Shown here: one piece after another, positions 57,447 through 64,000 of the stretch
Layout of the letters: every line of letters begins with the position of its first letter
Position numbering within the stretch: position 1 is the stretch's first letter
Source: Cupriavidus pauculus
GTDB taxonomy: Bacteria; Pseudomonadota; Gammaproteobacteria; Burkholderiales; Burkholderiaceae
Length of the DNA: 64,000 bases
Direction of reading: 5' to 3'
Assembly: GCF_008693385.1 (NCBI RefSeq)
Contig: NZ_CP044065.1
Coordinates: 2,480,001 to 2,544,000 of the forward strand
Notes under the pieces: generated by a model
Database searches by the model: none
What the model was told of the DNA's origin: nothing
Seen by the model: only the letters and a program-made list of their open reading frames with translations
Made by a program: the position numbers and the translations under genes

Positions 57447-60400
57447 CTACTGCTTCGCCCAGTACTCCCCCCTGTTACCCAGCGGCTTGAACATCGTCGT
57501 GTTCTGGCCCCGCGAATTGGTGGCCGCGAACACGTTCGAGTTCGGGTTGTAGTAAAGACTGTTGCCCGATGCGTCCGACTTGGTCTGCGTCCCCGCGGGC
57601 GGATTCGACGTGAATTGCTGCGCGCCCGCCGCGTACTCGAACCAACGGTTGTACTGGGGAAACTCGTGCTTGTGCTTCTGCCAGTGATCCTGGGCGTTCT
57701 GCGTTGACGACTTCCAGCCCGAGGACGCCCACGACTCCCCGGGCTTGCCCAGTGCGGCGGCATCCGCGATATCGGCCCTCGCCTTCGTGCCGTTCGCCAG
57801 CACCTTCACCGGCCGGCTCTGCCCCGTCATCTCTGCCTGGATGCCGCGACTGCCCAGTTCCGCCGTGACGTCGCCGAGCATGCAGCTCGATCCGCATCCC
57901 ACCAGCGCGACTTTCGTGACGTTGCCCCGCGTCCCCGCCGCCTGCGCGACGAGGTCGGCAACCTCCGCCGCGGTCCTGCCGCCCAGCGTCGGTACGGTCC
58001 CGCTGCCGCCATGCCCCACGACGGCAACCTTGACGTCGCCGGCCGGCCGCGACGCGCCCGTATCGTCTGCCACGCCCTCCGCGCCAACCTGCAGCAGCCG
58101 CGTGCCGGGGTGCTTGCGGGCCAGGGCCTGCGCGGCCCTCGCGGTCACGGGGTCGTCGCCTGCCTGCACCACGACCCGATCGGCATAGACGCGCTTTGGC
58201 ACCGGCTCGCCCGTGAAGATGTCCTTGACCAGCCGATGGCGCGACGCTTCCGTTTTCTCATGCTCCCGCAACAGCACGTAGGTCCGCGTATCCGCCTGCT
58301 TGTGCCCCAGCACGTCGAACCGCGTGTTGGGCAGGAACACGACCTCCGCCTCGTCGTTGAGGCCCATTCCCGCGATGTTCCTGCCGCTGCGACCGCGGAT
58401 ATGGAACACCGTGGGGTACCCCTTGACGCCCGGGGTGACCCCCATGTTGCTCGCGAAATGTTTGGCCACATGCGGCGACGCCGAGCTCGAGGTGAACGTC
58501 CGGCTCATCACGACATCGCCGCGGTTGACCTTGGTGCCCCAGATATCGGACGGCGCGTGGACACCGCGATAGGTGACATCCGTATGGTCCGGAAGCTTGC
58601 CGAGCGCACCCCGCAATCCGTTGGGCTTGTCCCACTTGACGATCGGCCCGGCCCCGCCATCCGGCCGATCGTAGTAGCCCCTGTTGAAGGGGGCGGAACT
58701 CCCCACGTACTGGTCGATGAGCCTCTCGTCCGGGTCCGTCAGACGCACGTTCTCTGTCCGATGCCGGTCTCTCATCAGCGTGGCCGTCTCCGCCTGCGTT
58801 GCCGCCTTCTCCTCCCTTCGCTGCGCCTCCGGCACATCGCGCGTCAGCGCCCTGAAGGTATTCTTGCGGTCCCGCGCTGCCTGCCAGCGTTCGAAGAGGG
58901 AAGGCGCCCACGGATAGCCGAACGGCCCGAGCGCGTAGGTATCCATGACCGAGGCCACTGCCTTGCTTCCGGTGGGGAGCACCTTGATGGTCCCGCTCTG
59001 ACCCGTCACTTCCGCCTGGATGCCCCGTCTGACCAGTTTGTCCGTGACGTCGCCCACCATGCAGTCGGTATCGCAGCCCACCAGCGAGACCTTCCTGACC
59101 GTGCCCGCCGTTCCGGCCGCCTGCGCGACGAGCCCGGCCACCTCCGTCGCCGACCGCCCGCCCAGCTTCGCGTCCTTGCCTCCGCTGCCGTGCCCGACGA
59201 CGGATACCTTGACGTCGCCGCCGGGCGCGCGCGACGGCCCGCTGCCGTCCGTGGCACCCAGCCCGTCCGCCTGTACGAGCCGTGTGCCCGGATGCTTGCT
59301 GGCAAGCGCCTTCGCGGCGTATGCGGTTGCCGCATCGTCACCGGCCTGGACCACGACGCGCTCGGCATAGACCCGCCTGGGCACCGTCTGGCCCGTGTAC
59401 ATATCCTTGACCGGCTTCTTGCGCGACGCTTCCGTTTTCTCGTGCTCCCGCAACATCACGTACGTGCGAGCGTCGATCTTCTTGTGCCCCAGCACATCGA
59501 AGCGCGTGCCGGGCCGGTACAGGACTTCCGATTCGTTCATCGTCGCGTTGAGTCCGGCGATATTCTTGCCACTGCGGCCACGAATGACATACATCGTGGG
59601 GTTTTCGCTTGCGTAAGGCGAGCTCGAGAATTCGTGCGCAACGTGCGGCGACATCGACGTCGACGTGAACGGCCGGCTCACCACGACGTCACCCTTCCTG
59701 ACTGTCTTGCCCCAGATGTTCGCCGGCAGATGATCGCCGCGGTAGGTGATGCCCTCATGGCTGGGAAGCTTGCCGAGCGTGCCTCGCAGCGTATTGGCGT
59801 TGTCCCAGCGGATCGGCGGATCGGCGGTATCCCCGGGGCGCCGGATATACGGATCGTTGAACGGCCGGGAGCTCAGCTGGTACTGGCCGATCTGCGCGCC
59901 ATCCATGGCGTTGGGACGCACGCCGCGGCCCCGGAAATCGTCCCACATGCGCTGGGCGGCGTCTGCCTGGGTTGCCGCTCTTTCGCTGCTGCGCCGGGCT
60001 TCGGGCACGTCCCGCGCGGCATCCCGGATGAGCGCGCGGCGCTCCTGCCATGCGCCAATGCGCCCGGGCAACGGCAATGTGTTGCCGGTCGATGGCGTTG
60101 ATGACGTCGATGGCGTCGACGACGTGGACGACGTGGGCGACCCGTGGAGGACCTTCGAGATCGGAAACAATATCGCATTGCCTGTTTGCGACAACGCGGA
60201 CGCCACCGGATTGCCATACGGCTGGTACGGCTTCATGTCGTTGTACGACACGCCGATCGTGTAGGGGCCGGGCGTCGAGAATACGGTTTTCCCGGTCGCG
60301 TTGGCCAGCGCCTGTGCCTGCGAGAACGGACCGCCGCAACCGCCATAGCAGGTCTTCAGATCGATGCGCCGGACCTGATCGAGGCTCCCTCCTGCCTCGG

Positions 60401-63400
60401 TCACGACGCGATCGACGGCCTTGGCCACCCCCTTTGCATTGGCGCGATTGCCGCTATTGAACGGCGCGCCATGCGTTTCGATCGTCACGATCGGCTCCCC
60501 GCGCGTATAGGCGATATAACTATCGGGGCCGAACACGCCGTCACGCACCGTCGCGGCCCTGGGCCGTGCAAGCAGCTGGCGGGCAGGGCTCGGCTCGAGC
60601 GGCGCGCGCGCCGTGCCTCCCTCCAGATCCAGCGTCAGGCGCTTCATGCCCGGCGAAGGCGCAGCCGGCCGGCGCCCTCCACCCGCGGGCATCACCATCG
60701 GCGGCGCCACGATATCGAGATTCTTGTTGCGTGCGACATCTTTCTTCAGGGCCGTTTCCGTGAGCGTGCCGCCGTACGTCTTCCGGGTGTCGGGCGCGCG
60801 TGCCGTGAGCCCGGCGAGCGTCAGGTCGCGCCCCGCCACCAGACTGACCTGCACACCCGCATCGACTTCCGTACCGATCTCGCGCTCGCGGAATTTCTCT
60901 CGAGAGCCGACGAACGCCCCATCGGAACTGAAGCCTGGCGACCCGCCGACGGTGCTGATCCCCAGGCCGCCCCCGGTCCGATCCGACTGGTACAGCGAGC
61001 GGATCGTCGCGGCCCCGAGTACGAGGTCGCGCCCGGCCCGCACGGTCACCGTTCCTTCGCTGGCTAGCCGCGTCGCCACGAGCGTGGCGTCGTTGCCGGC
61101 CTGCAGGTCGATGTCTCCCTGTTTCGACGCGATGCGCACCGGCGCGACATCGTCCTCCTCGCGCACGGTCTTGCCCACGTTGGCGCTCGCGCTCGCCGCC
61201 ATCCAGCTCGTACCGGCGCCGAGCGAGCCGTTCGCGGCCAGGCTTTGCGTCTTGCCGCGGCGTTCGGTCCGGGCCGCATCGAGCTTCAGATCGCCCCCCG
61301 CCGCAATACGGATGTGCTGCCCCGCGTCGATCCGCGTACCTTCCAGCCGTGCCTCGCCGGTCGCCTGCACGAATACGCTGCCTCCGGCGCCGACATGCCC
61401 GCCAGTCGCGATGGATGCACGGCGATTCAACTGGTTGCCCTGATAGTCGCCGTTGCCGCTCACGCCCGGATTCACGACATCGACCTTGAGGTCGCCCCCC
61501 CCATTGAGGTCGCTGCCCGTCACGGCCGACACCTCGCGCGCGGCGGCATAGTCGAGCGTCGCGGCATCGATACGGACGTCGCCGCCCGCCGCGATCGATG
61601 TCCCCTCCAGCCGCGTGGCGCCTGTGCTGCGGCTCGACACATTGCCACCCGCCTTGATCCGGCCCGCGATCTGCGTGCGGCCCGACTCTCGCTCGTCGAA
61701 CCCTTCCTTGCGATAGCCCACCGTGCCTCCGGCCCCGAAGCCCATCCCGCGCGTCATCGTGCTGGCGCCCTGCCCGGTGGCCGAGGACGTTGGCACGCCC
61801 GCCGACGCTGAACCGTACACGCCCACGCGCAACGTGTCCCGGCTGCGCTGGTCCGAGCGATGCACGGTATCGGCGGCCGCCTCGCCGACGATCGTCGCCG
61901 CCTCTTGCGTCAGGTTGCGCCCGGCTTCGATGCTGGCGCCGACATCGCGCAGCGTGCCGCCGGCATGGCGCGCAAGATCGCGTCCCGCCACCAGGCGCGA
62001 CGCGAGCGCGTGGGTGCTGCCGGATTGCCCATCGTCAAGCATGAGCGAAGTCCTCGCACCGCCTTCGCCATTCGCCCACATCGAGGGCAGGCCGCCCGAC
62101 TGCGCGCCGCTGGCCTGCGCCCCGATCCCTGCCTGCGCGCCCGCGTTGAGCGTGAGGTAAGCACCGAGCGCCGCCGATCTGCCCGAGGTCCGTTCGGTTT
62201 TCAGGTTCTCGGCGACGACGCTCTCGAGATCCCATCCGGCCAGCCGCAGATCGCGTCCCGCCGCGAGCAGGGAGGCCCGCACCGTCAAGGTCTTCGCGGC
62301 GCTCGCCACGACATCGCCCGCGGCACCCATGGCAGCAGACCGGAATGACGTGACATCGACGTCGCGCGTGCGCGCATCGTGTTGCGCGACGTCGTACCCG
62401 ATGTCGAGCGTCGCCGACGCGTTGCCACGCAGCGTCGCCCAGTTGTCGTCATCGCCCTTCCTGCGACCCCCGACGCTAGCGGCCCCCGTGGCGGACGCCG
62501 CGGCGGACGTCGACACCATCCACCCGATGCCCATGCTCTCCGTCGCCGTCCCGATGCTGACCGCGTCGCGTGCCGCTTCGATAACGACCTTGGCCGCGCG
62601 CGCATCGAGGTCGCCACCCGCTTCCACCGCGCCACCTTCGAGCCGGATGTCGCCCGTGGCATGCGCGCGCAGATTCTCGCCGGTACGCAGCGTCGATCCG
62701 ATGGCGGCCGACTCCTTTATCGTGTCGCGCTGCGTGTCCCGGCCGTAGAACTTGAACCCCATCGCCCCCTCCGCGCTCGCGCTGGTGCCACCGGCGCGGA
62801 CCACGGGTCGATTGCGATACACCTGCAGGATGCCGCTCTTGTCGACCGAGGCCGACGACTCGAGGCTTTCGCCGCCGGCGAGTACGAGGATGTTGGCGGC
62901 GACGATCGACCCCGCACCCGCGCCCACGACCGTCGAGCCGCGCAGGTACACATCGCGCCCGGCTTCGAGATCGAGCGCGCCGCCCGCCTCGAGCGTGGCG
63001 CCAACGTTGCGGCGCGCGACACTTCCGCGGGTCGTCTTCTCGGTGCCGTAGAGCGAACCGTTGACACCGAGCCCACCGGTATCGACGTCATCCCACGTAC
63101 GAATCTGATTCTGCTGCGATACCACGCCAATCGCATCCGACGCACGCACGAACAGCGTGCCGCCCGCCTTGACCGCCGACGCGCTGAACAACGCCGAGCC
63201 ATCGGTGCGCACACGGAGGTCGCGCCCGGCCACCAGACTGCCCACGTGCTGCGTGATGGCGGCCTCCCCGCCCGTCGTCCAGGTGACCCCCGCACCGAGC
63301 TTCGGTTGCATGGTCGGGGTCGAATCCGCCTGCATCGTGACCACCGCGTCGAACAGCACGCCACGGCGCGCGCCGAGGTCGATGGCCCCCGCGGCACGCA

Positions 63401-64000
63401 TCGCCCCGCCGAGATTGACGATATGCCCGCCCGCGTCCAGCGAGAGCGCCTCGCCGGCCTCGATCGTGCCGATCGGCCCACGCTGCGAGAGGTAGAGCTG
63501 GGGCGTCCCGTTACCCATGACCAGCGTGCGGTTGACGATATCGCCCTGCCGCGAAAACAGCGCGACGCGACGGCCCGCGAGCACGCCCGACCGGTTCGCA
63601 ATACTGCCGACGCTGGCAACGATCAGCGCCTGATCGCCCGCGATGCGGCCGCCGTCGTTGACAAGCGCGCCCACATCCAGCTGGAGGTCACGCCCCGCGA
63701 TCGTGGCGGCGCCCGACTGCGCGCCGTCGTTGATCAGGCGCAAGCGTGCCGCGCGCACGGTATCGGCCTGAACGGTCGCCTGCATCGCGGGACGAAACTC
63801 GGACAGATAGGCGGCCTGCGCGCCGTTGTAACGGCAACCGGGATCGTATGCCGCGCCGCCGTCGCGGCAATGGGTCCACCCGTATTTTTCAATGCCGAAC
63901 AGCGGCCCGATGATCTTGCGCGTCTGCGTGGAAAGCGAGGTGTGGCGCTGCGTCTCTTCGGCAATCCCCTCGTTGTGGAACACGGCGCTGCCGTCGGCGT
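57447..64000 (-). CDS. giant filamentous-haemagglutinin/TPS exoprotein with multi-effector toxin tail (N-terminus beyond window)
   Basis: The frame is open to the window edge and ends at 57447, giving over 2180 visible residues; the TPS secretion domain must lie outside. Positions ~60800-64000 encode a beta-helical haemagglutinin shaft with dozens of AGRDL/AGGDL-type repeats (LVAGRDLTLAGL, SIAAGGDVRIDA). Then follow a caspase-like His/Cys segment (~60250-60550), a Ser/Thr/Pro linker, two tandem ADP-ribosyltransferase plus C80 protease modules (57750-60070) and a terminal RNase-like domain (57450-57720). It would be exported by a TpsB/CdiB partner and act on neighbouring or eukaryotic cells. 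The VENN pretoxin motif of classical CdiA is not visible. No immunity gene follows. Confidence 0.88.
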   Translation of the reverse strand, partial: ADGSAVFHNEGIAEETQRHTSLSTQTRKIIGPLFGIEKYGWTHCRDGGAAYDPGCRYNGAQAAYLSEFRPAMQATVQADTVRAARLRLINDGAQSGAATIAGRDLQLDVGALVNDGGRIAGDQALIVASVGSIANRSGVLAGRRVALFSRQGDIVNRTLVMGNGTPQLYLSQRGPIGTIEAGEALSLDAGGHIVNLGGAMRAAGAIDLGARRGVLFDAVVTMQADSTPTMQPKLGAGVTWTTGGEAAITQHVGSLVAGRDLRVRTDGSALFSASAVKAGGTLFVRASDAIGVVSQQNQIRTWDDVDTGGLGVNGSLYGTEKTTRGSVARRNVGATLEAGGALDLEAGRDVYLRGSTVVGAGAGSIVAANILVLAGGESLESSASVDKSGILQVYRNRPVVRAGGTSASAEGAMGFKFYGRDTQRDTIKESAAIGSTLRTGENLRAHATGDIRLEGGAVEAGGDLDARAAKVVIEAARDAVSIGTATESMGIGWMVSTSAAASATGAASVGGRRKGDDDNWATLRGNASATLDIGYDVAQHDARTRDVDVTSFRSAAMGAAGDVVASAAKTLTVRASLLAAGRDLRLAGWDLESVVAENLKTERTSGRSAALGAYLTLNAGAQAGIGAQASGAQSGGLPSMWANGEGGARTSLMLDDGQSGSTHALASRLVAGRDLARHAGGTLRDVGASIEAGRNLTQEAATIVGEAAADTVHRSDQRSRDTLRVGVYGSASAGVPTSSATGQGASTMTRGMGFGAGGTVGYRKEGFDERESGRTQIAGRIKAGGNVSSRSTGATRLEGTSIAAGGDVRIDAATLDYAAAREVSAVTGSDLNGGGDLKVDVVNPGVSGNGDYQGNQLNRRASIATGGHVGAGGSVFVQATGEARLEGTRIDAGQHIRIAAGGDLKLDAARTERRGKTQSLAANGSLGAGTSWMAASASANVGKTVREEDDVAPVRIASKQGDIDLQAGNDATLVATRLASEGTVTVRAGRDLVLGAATIRSLYQSDRTGGGLGISTVGGSPGFSSDGAFVGSREKFREREIGTEVDAGVQVSLVAGRDLTLAGLTARAPDTRKTYGGTLTETALKKDVARNKNLDIVAPPMVMPAGGGRRPAAPSPGMKRLTLDLEGGTARAPLEPSPARQLLARPRAATVRDGVFGPDSYIAYTRGEPIVTIETHGAPFNSGNRANAKGVAKAVDRVVTEAGGSLDQVRRIDLKTCYGGCGGPFSQAQALANATGKTVFSTPGPYTIGVSYNDMKPYQPYGNPVASALSQTGNAILFPISKVLHGSPTSSTSSTPSTSSTPSTGNTLPLPGRIGAWQERRALIRDAARDVPEARRSSERAATQADAAQRMWDDFRGRGVRPNAMDGAQIGQYQLSSRPFNDPYIRRPGDTADPPIRWDNANTLRGTLGKLPSHEGITYRGDHLPANIWGKTVRKGDVVVSRPFTSTSMSPHVAHEFSSSPYASENPTMYVIRGRSGKNIAGLNATMNESEVLYRPGTRFDVLGHKKIDARTYVMLREHEKTEASRKKPVKDMYTGQTVPRRVYAERVVVQAGDDAATAYAAKALASKHPGTRLVQADGLGATDGSGPSRAPGGDVKVSVVGHGSGGKDAKLGGRSATEVAGLVAQAAGTAGTVRKVSLVGCDTDCMVGDVTDKLVRRGIQAEVTGQSGTIKVLPTGSKAVASVMDTYALGPFGYPWAPSLFERWQAARDRKNTFRALTRDVPEAQRREEKAATQAETATLMRDRHRTENVRLTDPDERLIDQYVGSSAPFNRGYYDRPDGGAGPIVKWDKPNGLRGALGKLPDHTDVTYRGVHAPSDIWGTKVNRGDVVMSRTFTSSSASPHVAKHFASNMGVTPGVKGYPTVFHIRGRSGRNIAGMGLNDEAEVVFLPNTRFDVLGHKQADTRTYVLLREHEKTEASRHRLVKDIFTGEPVPKRVYADRVVVQAGDDPVTARAAQALARKHPGTRLLQVGAEGVADDTGASRPAGDVKVAVVGHGGSGTVPTLGGRTAAEVADLVAQAAGTRGNVTKVALVGCGSSCMLGDVTAELGSRGIQAEMTGQSRPVKVLANGTKARADIADAAALGKPGESWASSGWKSSTQNAQDHWQKHKHEFPQYNRWFEYAAGAQQFTSNPPAGTQTKSDASGNSLYYNPNSNVFAATNSRGQNTTMFKPLGNRGEYWAKQ
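57450..57720 (-). other. C-terminal RNase-like toxin domain of the exoprotein
   Basis: The last ~90 residues contain DHWQKHKHEFPQYN, EYAAGAQQF, NPPAGTQTK, LYYNPNSNVFAATNS and TTMFKPLGN. This His-Lys-His plus aromatic-strand pattern recurs at the tips of RHS, CdiA and other polymorphic toxins and resembles colicin D/E5-like (BECR-fold) ribonucleases. The exact family is not certain by eye. Confidence 0.55.
57750..58195 (-). other. second MARTX-like C80 cysteine protease domain
   Basis: It begins VVVQAGDDPVTARAA and AQALARKHPGTRLLQ, matching the start of MARTX CPD domains. The catalytic His is in AVVGHGG (58011-58013), followed by LGGRTAAEVADLVAQAA, and the catalytic Cys is in ALVGCGSS (57894-57896). 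Both catalytic residues are in the family order. Confidence 0.7.
58200..58905 (-). other. second ADP-ribosyltransferase domain (R-S-E type)
   Basis: The Arg of TYRG is at 58566-58568, the Ser-rich strand FTSSSASPHV at about 58480-58500, and the ExE pair in DEAEVVFLPNTRFDV at 58344-58352. All three NAD-binding/catalytic motifs of the R-S-E ART clade are present in order. Confidence 0.75.
58930..59370 (-). other. first MARTX-like C80 cysteine protease domain
   Basis: VVVQAGDDAATAYAAKALASK opens the domain. The catalytic His is in SVVGHGSG (59190-59192), then LGGRSATEVAGLVAQAA, and the catalytic Cys in SLVGCDTD (59073-59075). It is strikingly like the inositol-hexakisphosphate-activated CPD of MARTX toxins in order and spacing. 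Confidence 0.72.
59400..60070 (-). other. first ADP-ribosyltransferase domain (R-S-E type)
   Basis: The Arg of TYRGDH is at 59739-59741, FTSTSMSPHV gives the STS strand near 59650-59672, and NESEVLYRPGTRFDV gives the ExE at 59526-59534. A helical N-lobe precedes it from GAWQERRALIRDAAR onward. All catalytic motifs are intact. Confidence 0.77.
60085..60145 (-). repeat. Ser/Thr/Pro-rich linker repeat
   Basis: Codes for a tract with repeats of SSTPST between the caspase-like segment and the first ART domain. It looks like a flexible linker; the DNA is a short imperfect GTCGAC/GTCGATGGC-type repeat. Confidence 0.6.
60250..60550 (-). other. caspase-like His/Cys segment upstream of the ART modules
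   Basis: VTIETHGAPFNSG (His at 60471-60473) and RIDLKTCYGGCGG (Cys at 60348-60350) are arranged as a beta strand-His and beta strand-Cys pair, as in clan CD peptidases. It then runs GKTVFSTPGPYTIG. It may be a third, diverged processing protease. Confidence 0.5.

Larger units (their letters stand above)
57750..60070 (-). repeat. tandem duplication of the ART plus C80 module
   Basis: Unit 1 spans about 58929-60070 and unit 2 about 57750-58905. The two align from end to end (RDVPEA, TYRG-H, IWG, GDVV-SR-FTS, RFDVLGHK, REHEKTEASR, VVQAGDD, VVGHG, LVGC) yet differ at many positions, so the duplication is old or diversifying. Confidence 0.85.

Noticed and set aside
57349..57552. A small plus-strand frame across the exoprotein end, considered as an immunity gene
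   Set aside because: It starts inside ppc, crosses the terminator hairpin, has Arg-rich low-complexity sequence and is antisense to the toxin tip.
58011..60101. A 696-codon plus-strand open frame opposite the ART/C80 region
   Set aside because: It is antisense to a frame with intact catalytic motifs, is rich in Arg/His/Asp with no domain, and is a product of high GC content at third positions.
60061..60150. Possible CRISPR or tandem-repeat array
   Set aside because: The short GTCGAC-type repeats code in frame for a Ser/Thr/Pro linker and have no spacer structure.

Overview
The window is GC-rich DNA from a betaproteobacterium of the Burkholderiaceae. The conserved blocks (pcm-like/rhodanese/tolC, waaA-waaC, rfbBDAC, yqgE-ruvX-pyrR-pyrB-pyrC'-plsC and ppc/hemC-hemDX-hemY) look most like the Cupriavidus/Ralstonia group. 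That placement rests on gene order and protein style, not on a search. No rRNA, tRNA, CRISPR array or complete insertion sequence is visible.

Layout. Positions 1-3073: the end of a TetR-type regulator, a PCMT-like methyltransferase, a rhodanese and a TolC-family outer membrane protein. Positions 3042-5212 (minus): an O-antigen ligase/polymerase-family membrane protein and a META/DUF4377-like lipoprotein. Positions 5449-7424: a membrane-anchored protein translationally coupled to a secreted metzincin-type protease. Positions 7444-11205 (minus): LPS core genes waaA, waaC and a phosphomannomutase/phosphoglucomutase.

Positions 11481-42636 hold a large surface-polysaccharide locus in two blocks that converge near 17.5 kb. 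Block 1 (plus strand, 11481-17487) has three GT4 glycosyltransferases, a large initiating sugar-phosphate transferase and a flippase. Block 2 (minus strand, 17504-39839) has a Wzz-like chain-length regulator, a WbpM-type 4,6-dehydratase, a small initiating transferase and a partner epimerase. It continues with a three-enzyme UDP-L-6-deoxy-HexNAc pathway, glycosyltransferases, a putative polymerase and a second flippase. It then has a dTDP-Fuc4N-type aminotransferase with a likely N-acetyltransferase, a methyltransferase, a WbqC protein, a GT-C-like membrane protein and rfbCADB for dTDP-L-rhamnose. At its edge lie an ApaH phosphatase, a five-bladed-propeller glycosidase-like protein and a PhyH dioxygenase.

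Positions 42706-57377 are housekeeping: plsC, a catalytically dead dihydroorotase (pyrC'), pyrB, pyrR, ruvX, yqgE, rsuA, a DNA photolyase, hemY, a fused hemD-hemX, hemC and ppc. A 112-bp palindromic element sits between pyrB and pyrC'.

Positions 57447-64000 (minus, N-terminus beyond the window) encode the C-terminal part of a giant filamentous-haemagglutinin exoprotein. Its beta-helical shaft is followed by a caspase-like His/Cys segment. Next come two tandem copies of an ADP-ribosyltransferase domain plus a MARTX-type (peptidase C80) cysteine protease domain, then a short RNase-like terminal domain. No immunity gene follows. This multi-effector, apparently self-processing tail is the most unusual object in the window.
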